A DNA stretch of 64,000 bases from positions 3,117,001 through 3,181,000 of the forward strand of contig NZ_AP014637.1 in NCBI RefSeq assembly GCF_000829415.1, read 5' to 3'. The notes under the pieces were generated by a model, which did not search any database, was not told the origin of the DNA, and worked only from the letters and a program-made list of their open reading frames with translations. Position numbers and translations under genes: made by a program. Source of the DNA: Pseudomonas sp. StFLB209. GTDB lineage: Bacteria > Pseudomonadota > Gammaproteobacteria > Pseudomonadales > Pseudomonadaceae. Every line of letters starts with the position of its first letter. Position 1 is the stretch's first letter. Shown in pieces: positions 1 through 9,999 of the stretch.

Positions 1-252
1 CTGGATCACAATCTCAGCCTGTTCAAGCACATGGAAGTTCTGCAAGCGTTGGGGCGCCCACTCTTGGTGGGTGTCTCGCGCAAGAGCATGATTGGCGGTG
101 TGCTGGGGCGTGCGGTGGATGAGCGCCTGTATGGCGGTCTGGCCCTGGCGGCTCTGGCGATGAGCAAGGGCGCGCGGATCCTGCGTGTGCACGATGTTGC
201 CGAGACGGTCGATGTCGTACGCATGATTACAGCTGTCGAGTCAGCTGAATAA
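1..252 (+). CDS. folP: Dihydropteroate synthase, C-terminal part (partial)
   Basis: The window opens inside this gene; the frame is open from base 1 to a TAA at 250-252, giving the last 83 residues. FolP joins p-aminobenzoate to hydroxymethyl-dihydropterin diphosphate in cytosolic folate synthesis and is the sulfonamide target. The visible stretch PLLVGVSRKSMIG is the conserved substrate/sulfonamide-binding segment near the end of the TIM barrel, followed by the usual ending in which the protein runs through ALAMSKGARILRVHDV. It lies 18 bp before glmM, the standard folP-glmM pair of gamma-proteobacteria, so the two are probably co-transcribed. The start lies outside the window. Assignment rests on motif and context. 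Confidence 0.95.
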   Translation: MDHNLSLFKHMEVLQALGRPLLVGVSRKSMIGGVLGRAVDERLYGGLALAALAMSKGARILRVHDVAETVDVVRMITAVESAE

Positions 253-270
253 GAACACTGTGGAGCACCC

Positions 271-1611
271 ATGACTACCAAAAAATATTTCGGCACCGAC
301 GGCATTCGCGGTCGTGTTGGCCAGTACCCGATTACCCCTGATTTCATGCTTAAGCTGGGCTGGGCAGCGGGCATGGCGTTTCGCCGTATGGGCGCCTGCC
401 GAATTCTGGTGGGTAAGGACACTCGTATTTCGGGCTACATGTTCGAATCCGCCCTGGAGGCCGGTCTTTCGGCTGCCGGGGCCGATGTCATGTTGCTCGG
501 TCCGATGCCTACGCCGGCGATCGCCTACCTGACGCGCACCTTTCACGCAGAAGCCGGTATCGTGATCAGCGCATCGCACAATCCGCATTACGATAACGGC
601 ATCAAGTTTTTCTCGGGGCAGGGCACCAAGCTGCCTGACGAGATCGAAATGATGATCGAAGAGTTGCTGGATGCGCCGATGACCGTCGTGGACTCGGAGA
701 ATCTGGGCAAGGTGTCGCGGATCAACGACGCAGCCGGTCGTTATATCGAGTTCTGCAAGAGCAGCGTGCCGACGGGCACCAGCTTTGCCGGGCTGAAACT
801 GGTGGTCGATTGTGCTCATGGGGCTACCTACAAGATCGCGCCCAGCGTGTTTCGCGAGCTGGGTGCGCAGGTCAGTGTTCTGGCTGCGCAGCCCAACGGC
901 CTGAATATCAACGAAAACTGCGGTTCCACGCACCTTGAGTCATTGCAGGCCGCCGTGCTGGCCGAGAAGGCCGACCTGGGCATCGCCTTTGACGGCGATG
1001 GTGACCGGGTGCTGATGGTCGACCAGACCGGTGCGATAGTCGATGGCGATGAGTTGATGTACATCATTGCCCGCGACATGCATCAGCGTGATCGCCTCAA
1101 TGGCGGTGTCGTCGGTACATTGATGAGCAATCTGGGGCTTGAGCTTGGGCTGGCCGAGCTCGGCATTCCATTTGTTCGGGCCAATGTCGGTGACCGCTAC
1201 GTGATTGCCGAACTGCTGGAGCGCAACTGGCTGCTCGGCGGTGAGAACTCCGGGCATGTGGTATGTATGCAGCACACCACGACCGGGGATGCCGTTATCG
1301 CCGCGCTGCAGGTGTTGATGGCCCTGCGCCGTGCAGGTGAAAGCCTGGCTCAGGCGCGCCAGAAACTGCGCAAGTGCCCTCAGGTGTTGATCAATGTGCG
1401 CTTCGCTGGCGGCCTGGATCCGGTCGCTCATCCGTCCGTGCAGCAGGCTTGTGCCCGGGTAACCGACGAAATGGCCGGGCGTGGTCGGGTGTTGTTGCGC
1501 AAGTCCGGGACCGAGCCGCTGGTGCGTGTCATGGTCGAAGGTGAGGACGAAGTGCGGGTCCGGGCCTATGCCGAAGAACTGGCCAGGCTGGTCGATGAAG
1601 TTTGTTCCTGA
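271..1611 (+). CDS. glmM: Phosphoglucosamine mutase
   Basis: Cytosolic enzyme that interconverts glucosamine-6-phosphate and glucosamine-1-phosphate, feeding UDP-GlcNAc for peptidoglycan and LPS. The 446-residue length is normal for GlmM. Visible motifs are the phosphoserine loop ISASHNP with the catalytic Ser at residue 102, the metal-binding DGDGDR segment, the sugar-binding GGENSGH segment, and the C-terminal phosphate-binding [17 protein letters not shown] at 271 follows folP by 18 bp with GGAG nearby. The next gene is tpiA, 66 bp downstream. Known family biology: the enzyme must be phosphorylated on the loop serine to be active. No oddities seen. Confidence 0.98.
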   Translation: MTTKKYFGTDGIRGRVGQYPITPDFMLKLGWAAGMAFRRMGACRILVGKDTRISGYMFESALEAGLSAAGADVMLLGPMPTPAIAYLTRTFHAEAGIVISASHNPHYDNGIKFFSGQGTKLPDEIEMMIEELLDAPMTVVDSENLGKVSRINDAAGRYIEFCKSSVPTGTSFAGLKLVVDCAHGATYKIAPSVFRELGAQVSVLAAQPNGLNINENCGSTHLESLQAAVLAEKADLGIAFDGDGDRVLMVDQTGAIVDGDELMYIIARDMHQRDRLNGGVVGTLMSNLGLELGLAELGIPFVRANVGDRYVIAELLERNWLLGGENSGHVVCMQHTTTGDAVIAALQVLMALRRAGESLAQARQKLRKCPQVLINVRFAGGLDPVAHPSVQQACARVTDEMAGRGRVLLRKSGTEPLVRVMVEGEDEVRVRAYAEELARLVDEVCS

Positions 1612-1677
1612 AAACGGCTTGCCAGCTTTGAAATGGTTGGGTAAGATCTGCGCCCACTTTGACCGACGAGGTAAAGC

Positions 1678-2433
1678 ATGCGTCGCCCTATGGTAGCTGG
1701 TAACTGGAAGATGCACGGTACCCGCGCCAGCGTCGCTGAGCTGGTCGAGGGACTCGCAGCGCAGGACCTGCCTGGCAGTGTTGATGTTGCAGTGATTCCT
1801 TCGAGTCTGCATATCGGTCAAGTGGTCGACGCGCTCCAAGGTACGTCGATCGTCGTGGGAGCCCAGGATGCAGCCGTTCAGGCTGAACAGGGCGCCCTGA
1901 CAGGCGAGACGGCATCGGTTCAGTTGGTCGATGCAGGTTGTAAGCTGGTTCTGGTTGGTCACTCCGAGCGACGCCTTTTGTTGGGCGAGTCTGACGAAGT
2001 GCTCAATCGCAAGTTTGCGGCCATTCAGGCAAGTGGTCTGGTGCCGGTGTTGTGTGTTGGGGAAACTCTTGCACAGCGCGAGGCGGGTCAAACTCTTGAG
2101 GTGGTCGGGCAGCAGCTTGACAGTGTCATCAAGGCGTTTGGTATCCAGGCGCTGGTTAACGCCGTTGTTGCCTACGAGCCTGTATGGGCCATTGGCACCG
2201 GGTTGACGGCAACGCCTGAGCAGGCGCAGGAGGTGCACGCAGCAATACGTGCGCAACTGGCCGAAAATGATTCTGGGGTTGCACAAGGTGTGCGACTTCT
2301 CTACGGCGGCAGTGTAAAGGCGGCCAATGCGGCTGAGCTTTTCAGTATGCCGGATATCGATGGGGGGCTTGTTGGTGGAGCTTCCCTGAATGCAGATGAG
2401 TTCGGTGCGATCTGTCGCGCCGCGGGAAACTGA
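1678..2433 (+). CDS. tpiA: Triosephosphate isomerase
   Basis: Interconverts dihydroxyacetone phosphate and glyceraldehyde-3-phosphate in the cytosol. The 251-residue protein has the full catalytic set: GNWKMHG with Lys11, VGHSERR with His95 (electrophile) and [11 protein letters not shown] with Glu167 (base), plus the C-terminal phosphate-binding [17 protein letters not shown] ribosome binding site precedes the ATG. It is followed after 4 bp by secG, so the two are very likely translationally linked. The glmM-tpiA-secG order is usual in Pseudomonas. Confidence 0.98.
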   Translation: MRRPMVAGNWKMHGTRASVAELVEGLAAQDLPGSVDVAVIPSSLHIGQVVDALQGTSIVVGAQDAAVQAEQGALTGETASVQLVDAGCKLVLVGHSERRLLLGESDEVLNRKFAAIQASGLVPVLCVGETLAQREAGQTLEVVGQQLDSVIKAFGIQALVNAVVAYEPVWAIGTGLTATPEQAQEVHAAIRAQLAENDSGVAQGVRLLYGGSVKAANAAELFSMPDIDGGLVGGASLNADEFGAICRAAGN

Positions 2434-2437
2434 CAAT

Positions 2438-2818
2438 ATGCTGGAAACAGTCGTAATCGTTTTTCATCTGCTGGGTGCCCTGGGTGTTGTAGCCCTGGTT
2501 CTGATGCAGCAGGGTAAGGGTGCTGAAGCAGGTGCTTCATTTGGTGCGGGTGCATCAAATACTGTCTTCGGAAGCCAAGGAAGTGCTACCTTTCTTAGTA
2601 AGTTTACTGCTATACTTGCAGCATGTTTTTTCTTGAGTAGCCTGGGTTTAGGTTACTTTGCTAAAGAAAAAGCTCAAGAGCTGAATCAGGTAGGTTTGCC
2701 AGATCCAGCGGTAATGGAAATCAAGCAAAAGCCGGCATCCGACGATGTTCCTATGCTTGACGGCCAGAAGCCCGCAGCTACTGTCCCAGCCGATGTTCCT
2801 CAGGCTCCGGAAAAGTAA
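2438..2818 (+). CDS. secG: Protein-export membrane protein SecG
   Basis: Small inner-membrane subunit of the SecYEG translocon, 126 residues. The start is taken at [12 protein letters not shown] (ATG 2438), 4 bp after tpiA; an upstream in-frame ATG at 2390 lies inside tpiA and is not credible. Two membrane segments are visible: residues about 3-23 and 50-70 ([19 protein letters not shown]), separated by the typical Gly/Ser-rich loop [26 protein letters not shown]. The C-terminus has the acidic/Pro tail often seen in pseudomonads. The middle of the gene (about 2570-2660) is noticeably more AT-rich than its neighbours. A tRNA-Leu gene follows 44 bp downstream, as in other Pseudomonas. Confidence 0.95.
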   Translation: MLETVVIVFHLLGALGVVALVLMQQGKGAEAGASFGAGASNTVFGSQGSATFLSKFTAILAACFFLSSLGLGYFAKEKAQELNQVGLPDPAVMEIKQKPASDDVPMLDGQKPAATVPADVPQAPEK

Positions 2819-2862
2819 GCAAGAATTCGACGATGCAGTTGATATCGTCAAAGTGTTGTAAT

Positions 2863-2948
2863 GCCGAGGTGGTGGAATTGGTAGACACGCAACCTTGAGG
2901 TGGTTGTGCCCATAGGGTGTAGGGGTTCGAGTCCCCTTCTCGGTACCA
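2863..2948 (+). tRNA. tRNA-Leu (anticodon GAG)
   Basis: 86-nt cloverleaf with a long variable arm and encoded CCA. The acceptor arm pairs GCCGAGG with the 3' segment before ACCA through G-U wobbles. The anticodon stem CAACC/GGTTG closes the loop TTGAGGT, giving anticodon GAG (reads CUC/CUU). The T arm contains GGTTCGAGTCC. The class-II variable arm is the GCCCATAGGGTGT region. It sits 44 bp after secG, and no convincing promoter of its own was seen, so co-transcription with secG is likely. Confidence 0.96.
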
Positions 2949-2962
2949 TATAAAACAAGATG

Positions 2963-2984
2963 GCCCGCATTAGCGGGCTTTCTT
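2963..2984 (+). terminator. Hairpin terminator after tRNA-Leu
   Basis: Perfect 6-bp stem GCCCGC/GCGGGC with a 4-nt loop followed by TTTCTT. It lies 14 bp after the CCA end of tRNA-Leu and just upstream of the tRNA-fMet promoter, so it separates the glmM-tpiA-secG-tRNA transcript from the next operon. Confidence 0.75.
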
Positions 2985-3000
2985 GTAGGTGGATGTTCGA

Positions 3001-3029
3001 TTGACCTGTCAAGTAATCGATCGTATAAT
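3001..3029 (+). promoter_or_regulatory. Sigma-70 promoter of tRNA-fMet / nusA operon
   Basis: Near-consensus -35 TTGACC (3001-3006) and perfect -10 TATAAT (3024-3029) with a 17-bp spacer. The predicted start is near 3036, followed by a GC-rich stretch, 10 bp before the mature tRNA-fMet 5' end. This is the strongest promoter match in the window and probably drives the initiator tRNA and, by read-through, rimP-nusA-infB. Confidence 0.85.
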
Positions 3030-3045
3030 CCGCCCCCAGCTTTGT

Positions 3046-3122
<77 letters not shown>

Positions 3123-3132
3123 GTTTTAGCGG

Positions 3133-3155
3133 AGCCCCTATCAAGGGGCTTTTTG
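3133..3155 (+). terminator. Hairpin terminator after tRNA-fMet
   Basis: Stem AGCCCC/GGGGCT with a 6-nt loop and a TTTTTG tail, 10 bp after the tRNA. Some polymerase must read through it if the tRNA promoter is to feed rimP-nusA. Confidence 0.7.
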
Positions 3156-3240
3156 TTAGCTGGACAGAACGGATCTCTCTAAAGATGCGATTTTTAGAGG
3201 TTTCCGAACATGACGTCGGTGTTCAGCGGCGTTTTCACTG

Positions 3241-3267
3241 ATGGGCTTGTGCCCATTTTTTTATTTT
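3241..3267 (+). terminator. Terminator/attenuator in the rimP-nusA leader
   Basis: Stem ATGGGC/GCCCAT with a TTGT tetraloop, immediately followed by a run of seven T (one overlapping the stem), then ATTTT. It ends only about 25 bp before the rimP start codon. It is a textbook intrinsic terminator placed inside the leader of the nusA operon, so it looks like an attenuator that could respond to NusA. An in-frame ATG at 3241 lies in this hairpin and is not the rimP start. Confidence 0.7.
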
Positions 3268-3291
3268 CAAAGCATGCACGAGGGGGTTCAG

Positions 3292-3750
3292 ATGTCGAGC
3301 AAGCTGGAACAGTTGCAGGCCATGCTGGCCCCAGTGGTCGAAGCACTTGGCTACACATGCTGGGGGATCGAGTTCGTTTCCCAGGGCCGGCATTCAATGC
3401 TGCGCATTTTTATCGATAAGGAAGGCGGCGTCCTGGTGGAAGACTGCGAAATCGTCAGTCGTCAGGTCAGTGGCATATTGGATGTAGAAGATCCAATCAG
3501 CTCTGAGTACACGCTGGAAGTGTCGTCTCCCGGCATGGATCGCCCACTGTTCACACTTGAACAGTTTGCTTTGCACACTGGGAACCAAGTGAAAATTAAG
3601 CTGCGTTCGCCATATGAAGGACGTCGCAACTTTCAGGGCCTTCTCCGCGGGGTGGAGGAGCAGGATGTCGTGGTGCAGGTTGATGACCATGAGTACCTGT
3701 TGCCGATCGACATGATCGACAAGGCCAACATCATTCCCACGTTTGACTGA
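3292..3750 (+). CDS. rimP: Ribosome maturation factor RimP
   Basis: Cytosolic 152-residue factor for 30S subunit assembly. The start is taken at MSSKLEQLQ because GAGGGGG lies 6-7 bp upstream and this gives the family length; longer versions from 3241 or 3274 would begin in the terminator hairpin or lack a ribosome binding site. The N-terminal alpha/beta domain contains the family signature [12 protein letters not shown] (about residues 79-90), and the C-terminal half is the SH3-like domain ending near IPTFD. First gene of the rimP-nusA-infB operon. Confidence 0.95.
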   Translation: MSSKLEQLQAMLAPVVEALGYTCWGIEFVSQGRHSMLRIFIDKEGGVLVEDCEIVSRQVSGILDVEDPISSEYTLEVSSPGMDRPLFTLEQFALHTGNQVKIKLRSPYEGRRNFQGLLRGVEEQDVVVQVDDHEYLLPIDMIDKANIIPTFD

Positions 3751-3810
3751 AGACGTGCCAGATACTGCGGATCCCGCGGATCCAATGGCTTGCGAAAGGC
3801 GAGGCGTACG

Positions 3811-5292
3811 ATGAGCAAAGAAGTACTGCTGGTTGTTGAGTCGGTGTCCAATGAAAAGGGCGTACCGGCGGGTGTTATTTTTGAAGCGCTGGAGCTGGCA
3901 CTGGCTACCGCGACAAAAAAACGCTATGAAGATGAAGTCGATGTGCGTGTTGAAATCAACCGTCACACCGGCAATTACGAGACATACCGTCGCTGGACTG
4001 TGGTCGAGGACGAAGACCTTGATGATCCGGCACACCAGTACGCGGTAGATCAGGCCCAGGCGCACAAACCGGGCGCTGTGGCTGGCGAAGTCATCGAGGA
4101 GAAGATCGAGTCCATCGAGTTCGGTCGTATCGCCGCGCAGACCGCCAAGCAAGTCATTGTCCAGAAGGTTCGTGAAGCCGAGCGCGCCCAGGTGGTTGAC
4201 GCTTACCGTGAGCGTCTGGGTGAAATTATTTCCGGCACCGTCAAGAAGGTCACGCGTGACAGCGTCATCGTCGACCTGGGCAACAATGCCGAAGCACTGC
4301 TGGCACGTGAAGACATCATCTCCCGTGAGACTTTCCGGGTTGGTGTCCGCCTGCGAGCGCTGCTAAAAGAAATCCGCACTGAGAACCGTGGCCCGCAGCT
4401 GATTCTGTCGCGTACTGCGCCAGAAATGCTGATCGAGCTGTTCCGTATTGAAGTCCCGGAGATCGCCGAAGGGTTGATCGAAGTGATGGCTGCTTCCCGT
4501 GATCCGGGGTCGCGAGCCAAGATTGCTGTTCGCTCCAAGGACAAGCGTATTGATCCGCAAGGTGCCTGTATTGGCATGCGCGGTTCGCGTGTCCAGGCTG
4601 TTTCGGGCGAATTGGGCGGTGAACGTGTGGATATCGTGCTGTGGGACGACAACCCGGCACAATTCGTGATCAATGCAATGTCCCCTGCTGAAGTGGCGGC
4701 AATCATCGTTGATGAAGACGCTCATGCAATGGACATCGCGGTTGGCGCGGACAACCTGGCTCAGGCCATCGGTCGTGGTGGACAGAACGTACGTCTGGCC
4801 AGTCAATTGACCGGCTGGACTCTGAATGTAATGACCGAGTCGGACATTCAGGCCAAGCAACAGGCGGAGACCGGAGACATCCTGCGCAATTTCATCGACG
4901 ACCTTGAAGTCGACGAAGAGCTGGCTCAGGTTCTGGTCGACGAAGGCTTTACCAGCCTCGAAGAAATCGCCTACGTACCGCTGGAAGAAATGCTCAACAT
5001 CGACGGCTTTGACGAGGACATCGTCAATGAGCTTCGTGCTCGCGCCAAGGATCGCCTGTTGACCAAAGCCATCGCTACTGAGGAAAAACTGGCAGACGCC
5101 CAACCAGCCGAAGACCTGCTCTCTCTTGAGGGTATGGACAAGGACCTGGCGATGGAACTGGCGGTGCGCGGCGTCCTGACCCGCGAAGACCTGGCCGAGC
5201 AGTCGATTGACGACCTGCTCGACATCGACGGCATCGACGACGATCGTGCCGGCAAGTTGATCATGGCCGCCCGTGCCCATTGGTTCGAGTAA
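3811..5292 (+). CDS. nusA: Transcription termination/antitermination factor NusA
   Basis: Binds RNA polymerase and nascent RNA to control pausing, termination and antitermination. The 493-residue length and order match the family: N-terminal RNAP-binding domain (1-125), S1 domain (about 135-200), two KH domains (about 230-345, with IGMRGSRV and [12 protein letters not shown]), then two acidic helix-hairpin-helix repeats (about 365-490) typical of gamma-proteobacterial NusA. The start is ATG 3811 ([12 protein letters not shown]); an ATG seven codons upstream adds residues not found in the family. It follows rimP by 60 bp and precedes infB by 27 bp. Confidence 0.98.
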   Translation: MSKEVLLVVESVSNEKGVPAGVIFEALELALATATKKRYEDEVDVRVEINRHTGNYETYRRWTVVEDEDLDDPAHQYAVDQAQAHKPGAVAGEVIEEKIESIEFGRIAAQTAKQVIVQKVREAERAQVVDAYRERLGEIISGTVKKVTRDSVIVDLGNNAEALLAREDIISRETFRVGVRLRALLKEIRTENRGPQLILSRTAPEMLIELFRIEVPEIAEGLIEVMAASRDPGSRAKIAVRSKDKRIDPQGACIGMRGSRVQAVSGELGGERVDIVLWDDNPAQFVINAMSPAEVAAIIVDEDAHAMDIAVGADNLAQAIGRGGQNVRLASQLTGWTLNVMTESDIQAKQQAETGDILRNFIDDLEVDEELAQVLVDEGFTSLEEIAYVPLEEMLNIDGFDEDIVNELRARAKDRLLTKAIATEEKLADAQPAEDLLSLEGMDKDLAMELAVRGVLTREDLAEQSIDDLLDIDGIDDDRAGKLIMAARAHWFE

Positions 5293-5319
5293 CAAGGCGC
5301 GGCCTGAGGAGAGAAGTGC

Positions 5320-7881
5320 ATGACGCAAGTCACGGTGAAAGAACTGGCCAAGACGGTTGACACACCGGTAGAGCGCCTGCTGCAGCAGATGCGTGAGGCA
5401 GGTCTGCCGCACACCGCCGCCGAGCAAGTAGTGACCGATAACGAAAAACAGGCGCTGTTGGCGCATCTGAAAAGCGGTCACAAGAGCAAGGCGGAAGAAC
5501 CGCGCAAGATTACCTTGCAGCGTAAGACCACCAGCACTCTGCGTGTGGCCGGTAGCAAGAGCATCAGCGTAGAAGTTCGCAAGAAGAAAGTTTTCGTACA
5601 ACGCAGCGCTGAAGAAATTGAAGCCGAGCGCAAGCGCGAGCTCGATGAGCGCCGTGCAGCCGAAGCGGCTGTTCGTCAGAAAGCTGAAGCAGAAGAAGCC
5701 AAGCGTCGCAGCGAAGAAGATGCACGTCGCCCTGCGAACGTTGAAGCCAAGCCGCAGCCGGTGGCCGACAAGCCTAAGCCGGTCGAGGCAGCGGTCGAGC
5801 GTGCTGCTGCGCCTGAGCCTGTGCGTGAAGCACCGGTTGCAGCACCCGCCAACAACACCCCGGCGACCACGACCATTGAAGTGCGCAAGCGCGAAGAGCG
5901 TCGTCCCGAGAAGACCCATCGCAGCGAGGACCGTCCGGCCCGTGGCAATGGCGACGGCGAGCGCAAAGGCGCCGCCCACCGCCCTGCTGCCAAGGACAAG
6001 GCGCCAAATGCGCGCGTTGCACCGCGTACCTCCGATGAAGAAAGCGATGGCTTCCGTCGCGGTCGTGGTGGCAAGTCCAAGCTCAAGAAGCGTAATGCTC
6101 ACGGCTTCCAGGCACCGACCGGTCCAGTCATCCGTGACGTGGCCATTGGTGAAACCATTACTGTCGGCGAACTGGCGGTGAAGATGTCGGTCAAGGCGGC
6201 CGAGGTCATCAAGTTCATGTTCAAGATGGGCACCCCGGTGACCATCAACCAGGTACTGGACCAGGAAACCGCGCACCTGATCGCTGAAGAACTGGGCCAC
6301 AAGGTCACTCTGGTCAGCGACAACGCGCTGGAAGAGTCCCTGGCCGAGTCCCTGAAGTTCGAAGGTGAGACCTTCTCGCGTGCTCCGGTCGTTACCGTCA
6401 TGGGTCACGTTGACCATGGTAAGACCTCGCTGCTCGACTACATCCGTCGTGCCAAAGTAGCGGCTGGCGAAGCCGGCGGCATTACCCAGCACATCGGTGC
6501 GTACCACGTTGAAACCGAGCGTGGCATGGTTACCTTCCTCGACACCCCTGGTCACGCGGCGTTTACTGCCATGCGTGCTCGCGGTGCCAAGGCGACTGAC
6601 ATCGTGATCCTGGTGGTTGCAGCCGACGACGGCGTGATGCCGCAAACCATCGAAGCGGTTCAGCACGCAGTAGCGGCTGGCGTTCCGCTGGTGGTTGCAG
6701 TGAACAAGATCGACAAGCCAGGCGCTGATCTGGACCGTATCCGCAGTGAGCTGTCGGTTCACGGCGTGACGTCTGAAGAGTGGGGCGGTGATACGCCGTT
6801 CGTTCCGGTTTCCGCGAAAATGGGTACCGGTGTTGACGAACTGCTCGAAGCCGTACTGCTGCAGGCCGAGGTTCTGGAACTCAAGGCTACGCCATCGGCC
6901 CCGGGTCGTGGTGTGGTGGTCGAGTCGCGTCTGGACAAGGGCCGTGGCCCGGTGGCCACCGTTCTGGTTCAGGACGGTACCCTGCGTCAGGGCGACATGG
7001 CTCTGGTGGGCTCCAACTATGGCCGTATCCGCGCCATGCTCGACGAGAACGGCAAGCCTGTGAAGGAAGCCGGTCCGTCGATCCCGGTCGAGATTCTCGG
7101 TCTGGATGGCACCCCGGAAGCCGGTGACGAGATGACTGTACTGGCTGACGAGAAGAAGGCCCGTGAAGTTGCGCTGTTCCGTCAAGGCAAGTTCCGCGAA
7201 GTCAAACTGGCTCGCGCCCATGCCGGCAAGCTGGAAAACATCTTCGAAAACATGGGCCAGGAAGAGAAGAAGACGCTCAACATCGTCCTCAAATCCGACG
7301 TCCGTGGTTCGCTCGAGGCGCTGCAAGGTGCTCTGGGCGGTCTGGGTAACGATGAAGTGCAGGTCCGGGTCATCGGTGGCGGTGTCGGTGGTATCACCGA
7401 GAGCGACGCCAACCTGGCACTGGCCTCCAACGCTGTCCTGTTCGGCTTCAACGTGCGTGCCGATGCCGGTGCGCGCAAGATCGTCGAGCAGGAAGGTCTG
7501 GACATGCGTTACTACAACGTGATCTATGACATCATCGAAGACGTCAAGAAGGCCCTGACCGGCATGCTTGGCAGCGATGTTCGCGAGAACATCCTCGGTG
7601 TTGCCGAAGTCCGTGACGTGTTCCGTTCGCCGAAGTTTGGTGCGATCGCCGGCTGTATGGTTATCGAGGGTACTGTCCACCGTAACCGTCCGATCCGCGT
7701 TCTGCGCGAAGACATCGTTATCTTCGAAGGCGAGCTGGAGTCGCTGCGTCGCTTCAAGGATGACGCCTCTGAAGTGCGTAACGGCATGGAATGTGGTATC
7801 GGCGTCAAGAGCTACAACGACGTCAAGGTCGGCGACAAGATCGAAGTCTTCGAGAAAGTCCAGGTGGCCCGCAGCCTCTAA
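5320..7881 (+). CDS. infB: Translation initiation factor IF-2
   Basis: GTPase that brings fMet-tRNA to the 30S subunit and promotes subunit joining. 853 residues. The N-terminal IF2N module ([13 protein letters not shown]) is followed by a long Lys/Glu/Ala/Pro-rich linker (about 60-260), a second IF2N-like segment (about 275-345), then the G domain with G1 [10 protein letters not shown]3 DTPGH, G4 NKID and SAKMG, and the C-terminal beta-barrel and fMet-binding domains. GAGGAGAG lies before the ATG. Many bacteria make shorter IF2 forms from internal starts; I could not identify one with confidence here. Confidence 0.98.
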   Translation: MTQVTVKELAKTVDTPVERLLQQMREAGLPHTAAEQVVTDNEKQALLAHLKSGHKSKAEEPRKITLQRKTTSTLRVAGSKSISVEVRKKKVFVQRSAEEIEAERKRELDERRAAEAAVRQKAEAEEAKRRSEEDARRPANVEAKPQPVADKPKPVEAAVERAAAPEPVREAPVAAPANNTPATTTIEVRKREERRPEKTHRSEDRPARGNGDGERKGAAHRPAAKDKAPNARVAPRTSDEESDGFRRGRGGKSKLKKRNAHGFQAPTGPVIRDVAIGETITVGELAVKMSVKAAEVIKFMFKMGTPVTINQVLDQETAHLIAEELGHKVTLVSDNALEESLAESLKFEGETFSRAPVVTVMGHVDHGKTSLLDYIRRAKVAAGEAGGITQHIGAYHVETERGMVTFLDTPGHAAFTAMRARGAKATDIVILVVAADDGVMPQTIEAVQHAVAAGVPLVVAVNKIDKPGADLDRIRSELSVHGVTSEEWGGDTPFVPVSAKMGTGVDELLEAVLLQAEVLELKATPSAPGRGVVVESRLDKGRGPVATVLVQDGTLRQGDMALVGSNYGRIRAMLDENGKPVKEAGPSIPVEILGLDGTPEAGDEMTVLADEKKAREVALFRQGKFREVKLARAHAGKLENIFENMGQEEKKTLNIVLKSDVRGSLEALQGALGGLGNDEVQVRVIGGGVGGITESDANLALASNAVLFGFNVRADAGARKIVEQEGLDMRYYNVIYDIIEDVKKALTGMLGSDVRENILGVAEVRDVFRSPKFGAIAGCMVIEGTVHRNRPIRVLREDIVIFEGELESLRRFKDDASEVRNGMECGIGVKSYNDVKVGDKIEVFEKVQVARSL

Positions 7882-7930
7882 GTCGCGGGTTTCGGGCACG
7901 GCGTTGTTACCGTGCCTTGAGCTGAACGCA

Positions 7931-7964
7931 ACGCCCGGTCTGACCTACGTCAGGCCGGGCGTTT
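7931..7964 (+). terminator. Stem-loop between infB and rbfA
   Basis: 14-bp stem starting ACGCCCGGTC and ending GGCCGGGCGT with one G-T wobble, a CTAC loop and a short TTT tail. It could be a partial terminator lowering rbfA/truB expression or an RNase processing site. The T-run is short, so full termination is unlikely. Confidence 0.5.
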
Positions 7965-8016
7965 GCCGCTTTCAGACCTTCAGGGTTTCGCCCAGGGTCA
8001 GTAACAGGTATCAAAA

Positions 8017-8418
8017 ATGGCCAAAGAATATAGCCGCACCCAACGTATTGGCGATCAGATGCAGCGCGAGCTGGCGCAACTGATCCGTCGTGAAGTCAAA
8101 GACCCGCGCCTGGGGCTGGTCACCATCACTGCTGTAGATGTCAGCCGTGACCTGAGCCATGCTCAGGTGTATGTCACGGTCATGGGGCAGGACGGCAATG
8201 ATGAAGTTGCCCAGAGCATCAAGGTGCTCAACACGGCGGCCGGCTTTCTGCGCATGCAGATCGGTCGTGAAATGAAGCTGCGTACCGTACCGCAGTTGCA
8301 TTTCCGTTATGACGAGAGCGTGTCGCGTGGTGCGCACCTCTCGGCCCTGATCGAGCGCGCCGTGGCTGAGGACAGCCAGCACCAGCCTGGCTCCGCCTCA
8401 GACGATTCCAAGGAGTGA
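8017..8418 (+). CDS. rbfA: Ribosome-binding factor A
   Basis: 133-residue KH-type protein needed for late 30S maturation and 16S 5' end processing. Visible family features are the N-terminal [17 protein letters not shown], the middle [27 protein letters not shown], and the ending in which [12 protein letters not shown] precedes a short variable tail. ATG 8017 gives the standard start [11 protein letters not shown]. It lies between infB and truB as in most gamma-proteobacteria; the truB GTG start follows the stop by 3 bp. Confidence 0.97.
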   Translation: MAKEYSRTQRIGDQMQRELAQLIRREVKDPRLGLVTITAVDVSRDLSHAQVYVTVMGQDGNDEVAQSIKVLNTAAGFLRMQIGREMKLRTVPQLHFRYDESVSRGAHLSALIERAVAEDSQHQPGSASDDSKE

Positions 8419-8421
8419 CGG

Positions 8422-9339
8422 GTGGCTCAGGTCAAACGTATCCGCCGTAACGTCAGCGGTATCATCCTGCTCGACAAGCCGCTGGGCTTCACGTCCAATG
8501 CGGCCCTGCAGAAGGTGCGCTGGTTGCTCAATGCCGAGAAAGCCGGCCATACCGGTAGCCTCGACCCCTTGGCCACTGGCGTCTTGCCGCTGTGCTTTGG
8601 TGAAGCCACCAAGTTTTCGCAGTACCTGCTCGATTCCGACAAGTCTTACGAGACGCTGGCGCAGTTGGGCAAGACTACGACCACCGCAGACTCCGAAGGC
8701 GAGGTTTTGCAAACCCGTCCGGTGACCGTTGGTCGCCAGGATATCGAAGCGATCCTGCCGGATTTTACCGGTCAGATCAGCCAGATACCGCCGATGTACT
8801 CGGCTCTCAAGCGTGATGGGCAGCCGTTGTATAAACTGGCGCGTGCAGGGGAAGTAGTGGAGCGCGAGGCGCGTTCTGTTACTATTGCGCGCCTGGAGTT
8901 GCTGGCGTGCGAAGGCGAGACTGCACGACTGGCCGTGGATTGCAGCAAAGGCACCTATATCCGTACCCTGGTGGAAGATATTGGTGAGCGTCTTGGCTGC
9001 GGTGCCTACGTCGCCGAGTTGCGCCGCACCCAGGCCGGCCCTTTCAGTCTGGCCCAGACGGTCACGCTGGAAGAGCTTGAGCAAGCCCATGCCGAAGGCG
9101 GCAACGAAGCCATTGATCGCTTCCTGATGCCCTCAGACAGCGGGTTGCTCGACTGGCCATTGCTGAAGTTCTCGGAGCACAGCGCTTTCTACTGGCTGCA
9201 TGGTCAGCCAGTCAGGGCGCCGGACGCACCGAAGTTCGGCATGGTCCGGGTACAGGATCACCAGGGCCGCTTCATCGGTATCGGTGAAGTGAGCGAAGAC
9301 GGGCGTATTGCGCCGCGTCGACTGATTCGGTCAGAGTGA
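8422..9339 (+). CDS. truB: tRNA pseudouridine(55) synthase TruB
   Basis: Converts U55 in the T loop of tRNAs to pseudouridine. 305 residues with a GTG start at 8422, supported by the AAGGAG site at 8410-8415 that overlaps the rbfA stop. The catalytic motif [12 protein letters not shown] places the nucleophile at Asp48. Other conserved blocks are the YSALK segment (about 131-137) and [15 protein letters not shown] (about 174-188), followed by a PUA-like C-terminal domain. Probably translationally coupled to rbfA. Confidence 0.97.
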   Translation: MAQVKRIRRNVSGIILLDKPLGFTSNAALQKVRWLLNAEKAGHTGSLDPLATGVLPLCFGEATKFSQYLLDSDKSYETLAQLGKTTTTADSEGEVLQTRPVTVGRQDIEAILPDFTGQISQIPPMYSALKRDGQPLYKLARAGEVVEREARSVTIARLELLACEGETARLAVDCSKGTYIRTLVEDIGERLGCGAYVAELRRTQAGPFSLAQTVTLEELEQAHAEGGNEAIDRFLMPSDSGLLDWPLLKFSEHSAFYWLHGQPVRAPDAPKFGMVRVQDHQGRFIGIGEVSEDGRIAPRRLIRSE

Positions 9340-9346
9340 CCGAAAT

Positions 9347-9372
9347 CCGCATGGCTGGTGTCAGGCATGCGG
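9347..9372 (+). terminator. Hairpin between truB and rpsO
   Basis: 11-bp inverted repeat CCGCATGGCTG/CAGGCATGCGG with one mismatch and a 4-nt loop, 8 bp after truB. There is no T-run, so it may be a processing or mRNA-stability structure rather than a terminator. Confidence 0.4.
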
Positions 9373-9453
9373 GCGAGGGTGGCTGTCAACAGGCACGGTC
9401 ACATCTCTTTTTTAAATACGAGGCTTTGGCCTTGGCCTGTTGGAATCGTCCCG

Positions 9454-9469
9454 CAAGGACGGCTCCTTG
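9454..9469 (+). promoter_or_regulatory. Possible S15 autoregulatory leader hairpin
   Basis: CAAGGA-CGGC-TCCTTG hairpin ending 18 bp before the rpsO ATG; the following TTGAAGGATT carries the ribosome binding site. In E. coli S15 represses its own mRNA by binding a leader structure that includes the ribosome binding site. The placement here is suggestive only. Confidence 0.35.
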
Positions 9470-9487
9470 ACTTGAAGGATTGCCCAA

Positions 9488-9757
9488 ATGGCACTCAGCG
9501 TTGAAGAAAAAGCTCAGATCGTAACCGACTACCAGCAAGCTGCCGGTGATACTGGTTCGCCAGAAGTGCAAGTTGCACTGCTGACCGCCAACATCAACAA
9601 GCTGCAAGGCCACTTCAAGGCCAACGGTAAAGACCACCACTCCCGTCGTGGTCTGATCCGCATGGTAAACCAGCGCCGCAAGCTGCTGGACTACCTGAAA
9701 GGCAAAGACGTGAGCCGTTACAGTGCTCTGATCGGCCGTCTGGGTCTGCGTCGCTAA
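9488..9757 (+). CDS. rpsO: 30S ribosomal protein S15
   Basis: Primary 16S rRNA-binding protein of the 30S platform. 89 residues, the standard length, with the conserved [32 protein letters not shown] and [13 protein letters not shown] blocks. AAGGAT precedes the ATG by 7 bp. It is followed by a 242-bp leader and pnp, the classical rpsO-pnp pair. Confidence 0.99.
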   Translation: MALSVEEKAQIVTDYQQAAGDTGSPEVQVALLTANINKLQGHFKANGKDHHSRRGLIRMVNQRRKLLDYLKGKDVSRYSALIGRLGLRR

Positions 9758-9786
9758 TCACGGCGTGGTGACTCTCTTTCCGCCAA

Positions 9787-9818
9787 GCCTGGTTGCGTCA
9801 GTCACTGACGGGCCAGGC
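9787..9818 (+). terminator. Hairpin downstream of rpsO
   Basis: Stem-loop with outer arms GCCTGG/CCAGGC and inner arms GTCAG/CTGAC around a TCA loop, 30 bp after rpsO. It lacks a strong T-run. It may be the attenuator/processing structure that separates rpsO from pnp expression. Confidence 0.45.
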
Positions 9819-9838
9819 GTCTGGCCGGAAAGAAATAT

Positions 9839-9900
9839 GAGGTTGGTAGCCTGTCTGGGCATATCGGTCAAACCGATGTGTCTGGCAGGCTTCCAGCCTC
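9839..9900 (+). promoter_or_regulatory. Long stem-loop in the pnp leader (RNase III type)
   Basis: A roughly 29-bp imperfect stem: the left arm begins GAGGTTGGTAGCC, the right arm ends GGCTTCCAGCCTC, and the loop is CAA at 9869-9871. It ends 99 bp before the pnp GTG. In E. coli a long leader hairpin is cut by RNase III and the product is then degraded by PNPase, so PNPase represses itself; position and shape match that arrangement. Confidence 0.65.
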
Positions 9901-9999
9901 AAGTTTTATCTGGACTGCCATCGGGGCCGATTCCCCGTGCTGCCCAAGAATTCGCAAGAAGACATTTTCCCCAGAGCCACAAATGAAAGGTAGGAAACC

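Noticed and set aside
940..2436. 498-codon reverse frame opposite glmM-tpiA
   Set aside because: It spans two conserved forward genes and has no recognisable domain.
4363..7899. Very long open frame (1178 codons) on the reverse strand opposite nusA-infB
   Set aside because: It mirrors the infB reading frame, has no family motif and no sensible start region; it is a by-product of GC-rich codon use in infB.
9765..9986. 73-codon frame between rpsO and pnp
   Set aside because: It lies across the leader hairpins, has no ribosome binding site and no similarity I recognise.
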